Below are positions 43,596 to 52,146 of a stretch of DNA of 64,000 bases, one piece after another. The notes under the pieces are model-generated. The model worked only from the letters and a program-made list of their open reading frames with translations. It was not told the origin of the DNA and did not search any database. Source of the stretch: CAIYPH01 sp043744375 (GTDB taxonomy: Bacteria; Pseudomonadota; Alphaproteobacteria; Acetobacterales; Acetobacteraceae). Position numbers and translations under genes: made by a program. Where the stretch lies: assembly GCA_043744375.1 (NCBI GenBank), contig JAYTUU010000052.1, positions 8,946-72,945 on the forward strand, given 5' to 3'. Every line of letters begins with the position of its first letter. The stretch's first letter is position 1.

Positions 43596-44786
43596 ATGGC
43601 GTTCCGCACGCTTGACGGGCTCGCCGTCGCGGGCAGGCGGGTGCTTGTTCGCGCCGATCTCAACGTGCCTGTGCGTGACGGCAGGATCTCCGACCTGACG
43701 CGGATCGAGCGGCTCTCGCCGACGATCCGCGAACTGGCGCGGAAGGGGGCGCGGGTGATCGTGTGCTCCCATTTCGACCGTCCGAAGGGCAAGCCGGTGC
43801 CGGAGATGTCGCTGGCGCCGATGGCGGCGGCCCTCGGCGAAGTGCTCGGCAAACCCGTGCATTTCGCCACCGATAGCGTCGGCCCGGCGGCGCATCAGGT
43901 GATCGCGGCACTTGGCGATGGCGACGTGGCGGTGCTGGAGAACACACGATTCCAGCCGGGCGAGGAGAAGAACGATCCGGCCTTTGCCGCTCAGCTTGCC
44001 GAACTCGCGGATATTTTTGTCAATGACGCGTTCTCCGCCGCCCACCGTGCGCATGCCTCCACGGAGGGGGTCGCGCATCTGCTGCCCTCGTATGCCGGGC
44101 GTTTGATGCAGGCGGAGTTGGAGGCGCTGGGCGCCGCGCTCGATCACCCCGAGCGTCCGGTCATGGCGGTGGTTGGCGGGTCAAAAGTGTCGACCAAGCT
44201 GGAACTGCTGGGCAACCTCGTCGGCCGCGTGCAGGTGCTCGTCATCGGCGGTGCAATGGCCAACACGTTCCTCTCGGCACAGGGCGTCGGCGTCGGCAAG
44301 TCATTGCAGGAAGCCGAGATGCACGGGCTGGCACTCGATATCCTCGCCAAGGCGCAGGCTGCGGGCTGCACCATCCTGCTGCCGGTCGATGGCGTGACGG
44401 CGACTGAGTTCCGCGCCAATCCGCCGGTTGCCATCGTGCCGATCGACGCCGTTCCGGCCGATGCGATGATCCTGGACGTGGGCCCGGCGACGGTGGCCGT
44501 GCTGCTGGGCAACCTCGAAAACATGAAAACGCTGGTGTGGAACGGTCCACTCGGCGCCTTCGAAACGCCGCCCTTCGATGCCGCGACCATGGCGCTGGCG
44601 CATAAGGTGGCCGATGCAACCACGACGGGCAAGCTGCGCAGCGTGGCCGGTGGCGGCGACACCGTCTCGGCGCTGCGCCAGGCCGGGGTGATGGCGCAGA
44701 TGAGCTACGTCTCGACGGCCGGCGGGGCTTTCCTCGAGTGGCTCGAGGGCAAGACGCTGCCCGGGGTGGCCGCGCTGACGGGCTGA
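43596..44786 (+). CDS. pgk: Phosphoglycerate kinase
   Basis: A 396-aa glycolytic enzyme transferring phosphate from 1,3-bisphosphoglycerate to ADP. The N-terminal signature RVLVRADLNVPVRDG, the substrate-binding VCSHFDRPKG, and the nucleotide motif SVAGGGDTVSAL near the C terminus are all present. Its ATG at 43596 is nearly fused to gap, giving the usual gap-pgk order. Confidence 0.97.
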   Translation: MAFRTLDGLAVAGRRVLVRADLNVPVRDGRISDLTRIERLSPTIRELARKGARVIVCSHFDRPKGKPVPEMSLAPMAAALGEVLGKPVHFATDSVGPAAHQVIAALGDGDVAVLENTRFQPGEEKNDPAFAAQLAELADIFVNDAFSAAHRAHASTEGVAHLLPSYAGRLMQAELEALGAALDHPERPVMAVVGGSKVSTKLELLGNLVGRVQVLVIGGAMANTFLSAQGVGVGKSLQEAEMHGLALDILAKAQAAGCTILLPVDGVTATEFRANPPVAIVPIDAVPADAMILDVGPATVAVLLGNLENMKTLVWNGPLGAFETPPFDAATMALAHKVADATTTGKLRSVAGGGDTVSALRQAGVMAQMSYVSTAGGAFLEWLEGKTLPGVAALTG

Positions 44787-44852
44787 TTTCGCTAATCATA
44801 AGTTAATAAATTATAGACAAAGGGTTAAAATAGACGCAGCATCCGGTCCGTC

Positions 44853-44864
44853 ACCGTTAACGGT
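44853..44864. promoter_or_regulatory. Perfect 12-bp palindrome ahead of a small gene
   Basis: ACCGTTAACGGT ends 10 bp before the start codon of the 80-aa gene at 44875, following an AT-rich stretch (44790-44835) that contains TTAAAAT as a possible -10 box. It would suit a dimeric repressor site or block ribosome access. Confidence 0.4.
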
Positions 44865-44874
44865 CCATTCATCC

Positions 44875-45117
44875 ATGCGTCGTAACCTGCTCTACATGAT
44901 CTCCCCCACCTCCCTCTCCGCCTTTTCTACGAGCGTGACCAACGGCGCCGTGATGCCGGGCGCGGGAGTCGACCGGGCTTCCGGTGTCAGCAAGGCGCGG
45001 GTGTCGCCGCAAGCCGGTTCGGCCCCGGGCGCTACCACCAGCCCGACGCCGTTGCCGCAGGGACTGCCGCCTGGCCAGCGTCTGCCACGGGGATCGCTGC
45101 TCAACCTCTCCGTGTGA
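44875..45117 (+). CDS. Small protein of unknown function with C-terminal Pro-rich motif
   Basis: An 80-aa ORF, MRRNLLYMISPTSLSAFS..., ending GLPPGQRLPRGSLLNLSV. Third codon positions are strongly G/C, supporting coding. The centre is rich in Gly, Ala, Ser and Pro and probably disordered. Not recognised beyond a memory of similar short proteins in relatives. A minus-strand ORF covers the same span but has poorer codon use. Confidence 0.55.
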   Translation: MRRNLLYMISPTSLSAFSTSVTNGAVMPGAGVDRASGVSKARVSPQAGSAPGATTSPTPLPQGLPPGQRLPRGSLLNLSV

Positions 45118-45193
45118 CATCCGCGCCGTGATCGGCGGCCCCGAATAAACGTTGATGTGGAAATGCGCTGCCATCTGAGATAGAAGCGTAGGC

Positions 45194-45562
45194 ATGAAGT
45201 GCACCTTCATGCTTGCTGGGCTATTGCTGATACTACCGCTCGCTGTGCAGGCGGGAGGCTACACGCGCTTGCAGGGCGATATGCCGCTGGTCGGCACAAA
45301 CACCGGCGCGCCCCTGCCGAAGGGCTTCAAGCCGGCGCCGGTGCCCAACCCCGATATTTTCGTCCCGCGTTCCACCCGCGCGCCGGTGCCGGGCGAACCC
45401 GAATTCTCCGCCGGCCTGACGCAAACCGGACAATCCGTCCGTGTCGATCAGGGCCATGCGCCAGGATCAGGCTTCTCCGAAGATCTGCAACGCCGCAACC
45501 GCACGACCTTCGGCACCCGGTTCGTGCCCGGCTTCGCACTCACGGTACCGCTGGAGAAGTAG
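45194..45562 (+). CDS. Small secreted protein of unknown function
   Basis: A 122-aa protein with a clear signal peptide (MKCTFMLAGLLLILPLAVQA, cut near GGYTRL). The mature part of about 100 residues has many Pro, Gly and Thr (GAPLPKGFKPAPVPNPDIFV) and ends FGTRFVPGFALTVPLEK. No domain is recognised. Its frame and codon use are good, and it converges on ftsY with 7 bp between the stops. Confidence 0.7.
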   Translation: MKCTFMLAGLLLILPLAVQAGGYTRLQGDMPLVGTNTGAPLPKGFKPAPVPNPDIFVPRSTRAPVPGEPEFSAGLTQTGQSVRVDQGHAPGSGFSEDLQRRNRTTFGTRFVPGFALTVPLEK

Positions 45563-45569
45563 CGCCGAC

Positions 45570-46490
45570 CTAGGCCCCAACCAACCCACGGGCGAACTCG
45601 TCGGGATCGAACGGCCTGAGATCGCCGGCCTGTTCGCCAACACCGACCGCATGCACGGGAAGCCCAAACGCCTCCGCCAGCGCCACCACGATGCCGCCGC
45701 GGGCGCTGCCGTCGAGCTTTGTCACCACCAGGCCGGTCACCTCGACCATCTCCTTGAACACGCTGACCTGCTGCACGGCGTTCTGACCGGTGGTCGCGTC
45801 GAGCACGAGCAGGACGGAATGCGGCGCGGTCGGATCCTGCTTTTTCAGCACGCGGATGATTTTCCGCAGTTCTTCCATCAGCGCGGCCTTGTTGTGCAAC
45901 CGGCCGGCGGTGTCGATCAGCAGCACGTCGGACCCGGCGGCGCGCGCCTTGGTCACCGCGTCGAAGGCGAGGCCGGCGGCGTCGGAATTGGCGGGTGCGG
46001 AGATGACGGGCGCGCCGGTGCGTTGGCCCCATATCTGTAGCTGCTCAACGGCCGCGGCGCGGAACGTATCGCCGGCCACCATCATGGCGGTGATGTTCCG
46101 CTCGCCATAGCTCTGCGCAAGCTTGCCGATGGTGGTGGTCTTGCCGGTGCCGTTCACGCCGACGACGAGCACGACATGCGGCTTGCGGGCACGGTCGATG
46201 ATCAGCGGTTGGGCGACCGGGCGCAGGATGGCGGCGATCTCCTCGGCCAGCGCCTGCTTGACCTCGTCATCGGTCACCTCTTTGTCGAAGCGCGTGCGGC
46301 GAAAGCTGGCAATGATCCTGGCGGCGACGGCGGTGCCGAGATCGGCGGATATCAGCAGGTTTTCGAGGTCGTCCAGCGCCGCGTCATCCAGCTTGCGGCG
46401 GGTGAACACGGCGGTGATGCCGTTCGTGAGCTTTTCGGTCGAGCGTGCCAGGCCCTGCTTGAGCCGGGAGAAAAAACTGCCCAACGCCAT
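45570..46490 (-). CDS. ftsY: Signal recognition particle receptor FtsY
   Basis: A 306-aa SRP GTPase that docks ribosome-SRP complexes at the inner membrane. An N-domain helical bundle (TEKLTNGITAVFTRRKLDD) precedes the G domain, with GVNGTGKTTTIGKLA (P loop), DTAGRLHNKAALMEEL and TKLDGSARGG. The long acidic A domain of E. coli FtsY is absent, as in many alphaproteobacteria. It overlaps mtaB by one base. Confidence 0.96.
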   Translation of the reverse strand: MALGSFFSRLKQGLARSTEKLTNGITAVFTRRKLDDAALDDLENLLISADLGTAVAARIIASFRRTRFDKEVTDDEVKQALAEEIAAILRPVAQPLIIDRARKPHVVLVVGVNGTGKTTTIGKLAQSYGERNITAMMVAGDTFRAAAVEQLQIWGQRTGAPVISAPANSDAAGLAFDAVTKARAAGSDVLLIDTAGRLHNKAALMEELRKIIRVLKKQDPTAPHSVLLVLDATTGQNAVQQVSVFKEMVEVTGLVVTKLDGSARGGIVVALAEAFGLPVHAVGVGEQAGDLRPFDPDEFARGLVGA

Positions 46491-47710
46491 CAGAGCAGCA
46501 CTCCGGTCAGGCCGGACGCGTCGGCACCGGTGATGCGCGCGCGCAGCAGGGCGCCGGGGGTGGCGACGATGCGGACGGGGGCGAAATGCTCGGTGTGCCC
46601 CCCGCCGTCGGTTTCGGCGAGAACGGCGGCATCGCGGCCGATCTGGGCCGTATAGAAACGCTGCGCCGCGGCAGCGCCGGTGTCGCGCAATCGGGCCGCG
46701 CGCTCCTTGCGAACTGGCTTGGGCACGGCCGGCATGCGCGCCGCCGGAGTGCCCGGGCGCTCGCTATAGGGAAATACGTGCACGAACGGGATGTCGGCCG
46801 CCGTGATGAAGTCCAGCGTCTCGGTGAACAGGGCGTCGGTTTCGGTGGGGAAGCCGGCGATCAGGTCGGCGCCGATGGCGATGCCCGGCCGCAGATCGCG
46901 GGCGCGGCGGATGACGGCGGCGGCGTCGGCGGCGAGGTGGCGGCGCTTCATCCGCTTGAGGATCATGTCGGAGCCGGCCTGCAACGAGAGATGCAGATGC
47001 GGCATCAGGCGCGGTTCATTGCCGATCAGCCGCCACAGATCGTCGTCGATCTCGACGGGGTCGAGCGAGGACAGCCGTAGCCGCGGCAACGCGGGCACCA
47101 GCGCCAGCAGCCGGCGGATCATGGCGCCGAGCGTCGGCGCGCCGGGAAGATCGGGGCCGAAGCTGGTCAGATCGACGCCGGTGAGGACCACTTCGCGAAA
47201 ACCGGCTTCGACGAGGGTGCGGACCTGGTCGACGATGGCGCCGATCGGAACGGAGCGGCTGGGGCCACGGCCGAACGGGATGATGCAGAAGGTGCAGCGG
47301 TGGTCGCAACCCTGCTGGACCTGCACGAAGGCGCGCGCGCGGCCGGCAAAATCGGTGACCAGATGCCCTGCGGTCTCGCGGATCGTCATGATGTCCGCGA
47401 CGGCAGAGCCGGCATCCGTCCGCCAGCTTTCCGGTTGCAGTTTTTCGATGTTTCCCAGCACGCGCGTCACGCCGGGGAGGGCTGCCCAGGAGTCGGGGGA
47501 AATCTGCGCCGCACATCCGGTAACGACGATTTTCGCCTCGGGCCGTTCGCGATGCAGGCGGCGGATGGCCTGGCGCGCCTGCCGCTCGGCCTCGCCGGTG
47601 ACGGCGCAGGTGTTGACGATGACGGTATCGGTCAGGTCAGCGGCATGGCCGCGCATGACCTCGCTCTCATAGGCGTTCAGCCGGCAGCCGAAGGTCAGGA
47701 TGTCCGTCAT
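46490..47710 (-). CDS. mtaB: tRNA t6A37 methylthiotransferase MtaB
   Basis: A 406-aa radical-SAM enzyme converting t6A to ms2t6A next to the anticodon. The N-terminal domain has three Cys of the first cluster (TFGCRLN, VNTCAVTG, VVTGCAAQ), and the SAM cluster is in GCDHRCTFCIIPFGRGPSRS. A TRAM domain should follow but is short here. MtaB rather than MiaB is chosen for the TFGCRLN start and length. Its start overlaps the dapF stop. Confidence 0.9.
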   Translation of the reverse strand: MTDILTFGCRLNAYESEVMRGHAADLTDTVIVNTCAVTGEAERQARQAIRRLHRERPEAKIVVTGCAAQISPDSWAALPGVTRVLGNIEKLQPESWRTDAGSAVADIMTIRETAGHLVTDFAGRARAFVQVQQGCDHRCTFCIIPFGRGPSRSVPIGAIVDQVRTLVEAGFREVVLTGVDLTSFGPDLPGAPTLGAMIRRLLALVPALPRLRLSSLDPVEIDDDLWRLIGNEPRLMPHLHLSLQAGSDMILKRMKRRHLAADAAAVIRRARDLRPGIAIGADLIAGFPTETDALFTETLDFITAADIPFVHVFPYSERPGTPAARMPAVPKPVRKERAARLRDTGAAAAQRFYTAQIGRDAAVLAETDGGGHTEHFAPVRIVATPGALLRARITGADASGLTGVLL

Positions 47711-48543
47711 GCCGGGTAGCCGGTCAGGTCGATGGTGCCGTGGAAGGCGGTTGCGACGGGGCCGGTCATCAGCACATGGCCGTCATCGCGCCATTCGAGT
47801 TCGAGTTCGCCGCCGTCGGCGATGATGGTCGCGCGCCGCCCGGTCAGGCCACGGCGGGCGGCGTTGACCAGCGTGGCGCAGGCGCCGGAACCGCAGGCGC
47901 GGGTGAGGCCGGCGCCGCGCTCCCACACGCGCAGGCGGATGCGGTCGGGCGCGAGAATGGTCGCGAAGCCGATATTGGCGCGCTCGGGGAAGAGGGCCGC
48001 GTGCTCCAGGATCGGGCCAAGTGTTTCGACCGCGAGGGTGTCGACATCGGGGACGAAAAACGTGGCGTGCGGATTGCCCATCGAGGCGGCGGCGGGGTCG
48101 GACACCGGGCCCTCGGCGAGATCGAGATGCAGCGTGTCCATGGGCCGCGCCAAAGGAACGTCCTGCCAGCCCAGCCGGACCGGCCCCATGTCCACGGTGA
48201 CGCGGCCATCGGCGAGGAGTGTGGCGGGGAGATGGCCGGAAATCGTCTGGATGACGAGATCGCGCCGGCCCGTCTCGGCGCCGAGCAGGTGGGCGATGCA
48301 GCGGGTGGCGTTGCCGCAGGCCCCGGCCTCGCCGCCGTCGGGGTTGCGAATGCGCATGAAGACATCGGCGTTGCTGCCGGGGGGTGGCGGTTCGATGACG
48401 ATGAACTGGTCGCAGCCGACGCCGGTGCGCCGGTCCGCGATGGCGGCGACGCGGGCCGGGGTCAGCCCAAGCGTGCGGGGACGTTCGTCGAACACGACGA
48501 AATCATTGCCGCAGCCGTGCATCTTGAGGAAGGTGGCGTTCAT
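47707..48543 (-). CDS. dapF: Diaminopimelate epimerase
   Basis: A 278-aa cofactor-free racemase that turns LL- into meso-diaminopimelate for peptidoglycan and lysine. The two catalytic Cys residues are in EAGACGNATRC and TRACGSGACATLVNA; the start KMHGCGNDFVVFDER is typical. The stop overlaps mtaB as ATGA. The order dapF-mtaB-ftsY is common in alphaproteobacteria. Confidence 0.96.
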   Translation of the reverse strand: MNATFLKMHGCGNDFVVFDERPRTLGLTPARVAAIADRRTGVGCDQFIVIEPPPPGSNADVFMRIRNPDGGEAGACGNATRCIAHLLGAETGRRDLVIQTISGHLPATLLADGRVTVDMGPVRLGWQDVPLARPMDTLHLDLAEGPVSDPAAASMGNPHATFFVPDVDTLAVETLGPILEHAALFPERANIGFATILAPDRIRLRVWERGAGLTRACGSGACATLVNAARRGLTGRRATIIADGGELELEWRDDGHVLMTGPVATAFHGTIDLTGYPA

Positions 48544-48594
48544 CCGGTGGTTATATGGGAGGCGACGGCGCGAACAAAGGCCGCGTTGCGCGGG

Positions 48595-49023
48595 TCAGCG
48601 TTCGATCGCCGAGAGGGTTACGCTGAGCGTGCTCTGCCCCGGCCCGACCAGGGTGCCGGTGAGGCTCAGCACGCGCTCCGGCGCGCGCATCGTGCCGGCG
48701 AGACCGAGCGATTCCGCAGGATTGACCATGGTCAGCGGCAGAAGCGGGTCGCGTCCCAGCGGCGTAAGCCCCGCCGATCCCGGGCCAAGGCGCAGGCCGC
48801 CCGCCGGTTGCGCCGGACGGGTGCCGCCGGAGACATAGAGTTGCCCATAGCGATTGGCGGGGTCGAGCAGCGCGATGGCGCCCGGCTTGTCCGCCAGTGC
48901 CGTTGAACCCAAAGCCGGCGCACGCGGCGTCACCGCGATGCAGCAATCCGACCGCATTGCCTGGGCATGCGCGCCGGACATGGCCGTCAGCAGCGCCACG
49001 GAGCAGAGGATCAAGTATCGCAT
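48595..49023 (-). CDS. Small secreted protein with CCIAV motif
   Basis: A 142-aa protein starting ATG 49023 with GAGGGG upstream. It has a signal peptide (MRYLILCSVALLTAMSGAHA, cut near QAM) and a mature part starting RSDCCIAVTPRAPALG, then ALLDPANRYGQLYVSGG and a Gly/Leu-rich end. Not recognised. The piece around the mature N terminus (HAQA..S.CCIAV) recurs in both copies of the duplicated segment, as remnants without a signal peptide, suggesting a small gene family in this genome. Confidence 0.6.
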   Translation of the reverse strand: MRYLILCSVALLTAMSGAHAQAMRSDCCIAVTPRAPALGSTALADKPGAIALLDPANRYGQLYVSGGTRPAQPAGGLRLGPGSAGLTPLGRDPLLPLTMVNPAESLGLAGTMRAPERVLSLTGTLVGPGQSTLSVTLSAIER

Positions 49024-49045
49024 ACCAAGTGTCCCCTCGCGGTTT

Positions 49046-50074
49046 TCAGGCGGCGATATCGACCCATCGGCCGCTGCGCGCGCTGGCGGCGATGGCTTCG
49101 AGGGCGAGCACGATATCGATCGACTCCGCCTCGCTGGCGCCGTTCCAGCCGGCGCCGGTGCGCACGAGGGTGGCGAACGAGTCCGCCTCGGCGCGAAAAC
49201 CGTCGCCGCCGGGCAGGTCCTCCGTCTCGAACGGCAGCGGGCCGGCGATGCCGCGCTTGACGCGGAGCGGCAGGGTGCCGGTGAGCGCATGGTTGCTGTA
49301 GCCGGTTTCCACCACGCCCTTGTCGCCGATGATGACGGCATGGCGGTGCCCGGCGGTGGACAGGCTGCACGTGAGTTGGCCGATCGCGCCGGAGGGGAAT
49401 TCGATGGTCGCCGCGATGGTCTGATCGACGCCGGTGGTGGTGGTGCGCTGCGTCGCGATCAGGCGTGTCGGGCGTTCGCCGGTGGCGATGCGCAGCAGGC
49501 TCATCGCATAGGTGCCGGCATCGAGCAGCGCGCCGCCGCCGCGGGCGGGCACCAGGCGGATGTTCGCCGGGTCGCCGGTCGGCACGCCGTCAGCCGTCGC
49601 GATGGCGAATCCGAACGCGGCGGTGGCGATCTGGACGCGGCCGAGCGTGCCGTCGGCGAGCAGTTCGCGCAGCCGCAGCGTCTGCGGTTGGGACATGTAG
49701 GGGTAGGCTTCGCGCAGATACACGCCATGAGCGCGGGCGGCGGCATACATCGCATGCGCCTCGGTGCCGGTCATGCAGAGCGGCTTCTCGCACAGCACAT
49801 GCTTGCCGGCCGCCATCGCCTTGATCGCCCACTCCGCGTGCATGTCGTTCGGCAGGGGGATGTAGATCGCCTCGATCTCGGGGTCGGCGAGCAGCGCCTC
49901 GTAGGTGGGGTGGGCGCGGGGAATGCCGAGCTCCTTGGCGAACGCGGCCGCCTTCTCCGCGCCACGGCTGCCGACGGCGGTGACGGTGGCGAGCGGCGAG
50001 CCGGCAACCCCGCGGGTGAACTGGCGGGCAATGTTGGCGGCACCGAGGATGCCGTAGCGGAGCGGGGAGGTCAT
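49046..50074 (-). CDS. Gfo/Idh/MocA family oxidoreductase
   Basis: A 342-aa NAD(P)-dependent sugar-type oxidoreductase. The N-terminal Rossmann motif is RYGILGAANIARQFT and the Lys motif of the family is in HVLCEKPLCMTG; the C-terminal alpha/beta domain includes GGGALLDAGTYAMSLLR with the expected Asp and Tyr region. The substrate is unknown. ATG 50074 has AGGAGA a few bases upstream. The frame stays open upstream through a proline-rich ORF for a total of 550 codons, but the good ribosome-binding site and the family length favour 50074. A truncated copy of its start lies at 10827..10928. Confidence 0.88.
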   Translation of the reverse strand: MTSPLRYGILGAANIARQFTRGVAGSPLATVTAVGSRGAEKAAAFAKELGIPRAHPTYEALLADPEIEAIYIPLPNDMHAEWAIKAMAAGKHVLCEKPLCMTGTEAHAMYAAARAHGVYLREAYPYMSQPQTLRLRELLADGTLGRVQIATAAFGFAIATADGVPTGDPANIRLVPARGGGALLDAGTYAMSLLRIATGERPTRLIATQRTTTTGVDQTIAATIEFPSGAIGQLTCSLSTAGHRHAVIIGDKGVVETGYSNHALTGTLPLRVKRGIAGPLPFETEDLPGGDGFRAEADSFATLVRTGAGWNGASEAESIDIVLALEAIAASARSGRWVDIAA

Positions 50075-51071
50075 GGTCGTCTCCTGGATTTCCGGGAGAA
50101 TGCGGCAGTCCGGAGGGATCGGCCAGGGGGGGTGCCTAATTATTCCGAAATCGCAACAAATAGGGCATGCGTTTGCTGCCGGTGCGGTAGGCCCGGGAGG
50201 CGGCGCGGGGGGTGGCCAGGGTGGCGGGCGCATCAGAGCGGGGGGCGCGGGCGGAGGGGGAGCGTTGGGTGGGGTGGTGCATGCAGGCCGGGCAGGCGGC
50301 GCGCTGATGGTGTGGGTTTGCGGCGGCGGCTGGTCCGGCGGCGCGGGGCGTTGGGTGCGCGGGGCGCCCGGCGGGGTGGGGTGGCGCGCGGGCCGGTTGG
50401 CGGGCGGCGTGCGGGGTTGGCTGTCCTGGCACGGGCGGTTGGGCAAGGCGGGCGGCGGGCCGGCGGCCTGGAAGAACGCCAGCAGGTGGGCGAGGCCATC
50501 GCGCAGATGGCCGATTGGCGCCCAAACTGGCCGCCAAACTGGCTCGGCCCAGGCGCCGAACAGACGCTGGCGCAGGGTGCGCAGCGGCGTGGCGGGGGCC
50601 AGCATTGCATCCAGGCACCGGATGATCGCCTCCAGCACGCGACACAAAGCCACCGCGTCAGGGGCGCCAGGCCGGGGTTGGGGGGGAGCAATGTTCATAT
50701 TGTGTTCCTAGCAAACCGTTAGGCCGGATGCAAGGAAATTTTTCCTCTAAAGGCTCTTTTTCAGTGGCGCGATGCGGGAGAGGCGGTGCCGGGCGAGGCT
50801 CAGGCGTGCGGACGCCGACGCTGATAGTGGCCGAACCGCCGGCGATGGGGGCGGTGAAGGATCGGCACGCCGAGTGCGGGCACGCTGCCGCCAGTGAGCG
50901 CGGCGACCCTGACGCGCGGGGCTAGGGGAGCGGCATGGGCCGGCGGTTGCGGGGGGCGACGAGGGCGACGGCGATGCAGCAGGCGCTTTGCACCGCCTGG
51001 GCATGCGCGGACACCTTCGAGCGGGATGGGCAGAGAGTGGACAGCCGTATCGATGAGACAGCTCCGAATGC
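50001..51071. repeat. Duplicated segment, copy B (partner at 10855..11896)
   Basis: About 1.07 kb corresponding to copy A. This copy is joined to the complete oxidoreductase, so it is probably closer to the source. Both copies end at GAGACAGCT-CGAATGC, after which the flanks differ (IS5 remnant in A, unique sequence in B). Copy B has a 12-bp extra unit (a GGCCGCCAAACT-like doubling near 50530) that keeps the frame of the proline-rich ORF. Within 50699..51071 there is no gene, only the AHAQAVQSACCIAVALVAP remnant, which here stops earlier than in copy A. Confidence 0.85.
50075..50698 (-). CDS. Proline-rich protein (copy B), in frame with the oxidoreductase
   Basis: Starting ATG 50698, this is the paralogue of the 182-aa protein at 10998..11546. 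The first 80 residues are well conserved (ALCRVLEAIIRCLDAMLAP, LRQRLFGAWAE, IGHLRDGLAHLLAFFQAAG) and the rest is a Pro/Ala tail. Where copy A stops (Cys-Tyr-stop), copy B reads on (Cys-Cys-Asp) without a stop straight into the oxidoreductase 208 codons later. A fused 550-aa protein, or simply a lost stop with separate initiation at 50074, are both possible. Unknown function. Confidence 0.45.
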
Positions 51072-51129
51072 ACCTCAGAGACCCACCCTATGGAAGCTCC
51101 GGTGGTGGACGTGGATAGAATTCTCCATT

Positions 51130-51756
51130 CTACCTTTTGCTTGAGACGCCGTGGCGTACATGCATATCAAATTCACGAAGTTCGATGAGGGCACCTCCAA
51201 CTCCCTTTCCTGCCGCTTCTTCTAGCAATGGCTTGGCGATGGTCAGGTTCGCGGGAAATTCAGTCCGAATGCCGTACTTATGCATAAACCCTTTAAAAAA
51301 CTTGGCCGTCGCATGGTCGTGAGTCTTTATCAAGAAATCCAACATGAAGTCGCTGTATTCTGGCTGGTATATTACAGGTCCCAGACCCTTTACTGCGCCA
51401 CCGATATAAGAAAATATGCTGGCATGCATTATATAATCCGGAGATGTTCGTTCTAGGTCGAGTTTATTTACAATAAATAGTCGCGGACCTACCGAGCCGA
51501 AGTCATCGTTCAATTGCCGATAAAGTCCGCCGATATCGTCACGAGTCATGCGAGATTCAATTTCCACATGGTAGCGCTCGTGCCTCATGAAGATGCGCGA
51601 TAGGACGCCCTGCACCCTTCTTAAAAGATGGTCGTGATTGGGTCCATCTTTGCCCTCAGTCGCAAGAAGTTTTGCCTTTAGATATACAAACGTTTCTTCC
51701 AAATCCTTATCGGCGATCATTTCGGGACTCAATACGTGCCTATTCAACAACCTCAC
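51130..51756 (-). CDS. Orphan gene of unknown function
   Basis: A 208-aa ORF starting GTG 51756, with GGGAG 8 bases upstream; the longer frame to 51996 runs into an IS3 remnant on the other strand and is not credible. No domain is recognised. The protein looks globular and alpha/beta, without signal or membrane segments: HERYHVEIESRMTRDDIGGL, PRLFIVNKLDLERTS, KFFKGFMHKYGIRTEFP, LIELREFDMHVRHG. Base and codon use is markedly AT-richer than neighbours, pointing to horizontal transfer. It lies between the duplicated segment and an IS remnant, so it belongs to the accessory island. Confidence 0.6.
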   Translation of the reverse strand: MRLLNRHVLSPEMIADKDLEETFVYLKAKLLATEGKDGPNHDHLLRRVQGVLSRIFMRHERYHVEIESRMTRDDIGGLYRQLNDDFGSVGPRLFIVNKLDLERTSPDYIMHASIFSYIGGAVKGLGPVIYQPEYSDFMLDFLIKTHDHATAKFFKGFMHKYGIRTEFPANLTIAKPLLEEAAGKGVGGALIELREFDMHVRHGVSSKR

Positions 51757-51865
51757 TCGCGCTACTCCCAGCGTTACAACAAAGGTGGCTCTGGCAATCT
51801 GAACAGTTGGATAAGTGGCATGGGCGAGCCTGATCGAGCAAGCTTGCTTATGAACGGGAGCGACG

Positions 51866-52095
51866 ATGAGCAGACGACCTCGCCGGAACCAGACGCCGGG
51901 CTTCAAGGCGAAATTGGCCTTGGCGGCCATCAAAGGTGACAAGACGCTGGCCGATCTGGCCAGCAGTTTGACGTGCACCCCAACCAGATCACGCAATGGA
52001 AGGCGCAGTTGCAGGAAGGCGCTGCCGACACCGCCGGTGGACCTGAAATCGCTGCATGGGAAGATCGGAGAGCTGGCGCTGCGCTCGTACGGTGA
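51866..52095 (+). pseudogene. IS3-family transposase orfA remnant
   Basis: ATG 51866 gives MSRRPRRNQTPGFKAKLALA and AIKGDKTLADLAS, the helix-turn-helix start of IS3-family OrfA. A missing base near 51957 shifts the frame (the alternative frame reads QFDVHPNQITQWKAQLQEG), and a second shift restores VDLKSLHGKIGELAL before homology is lost near 52095. OrfB and the rest of the element are absent. It is a degenerate fragment. Confidence 0.88.
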
Positions 52096-52146
52096 GTGGG
52101 CTTCCGCTGCGACCTGGAATTTGCCGGATGCAAAAATCCTGCAAAG

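Noticed and set aside
51130..51996. 288-codon version of the orphan gene
   Set aside because: The extra 80 codons run antisense through an IS3 remnant; GTG 51756 has a proper ribosome-binding site.
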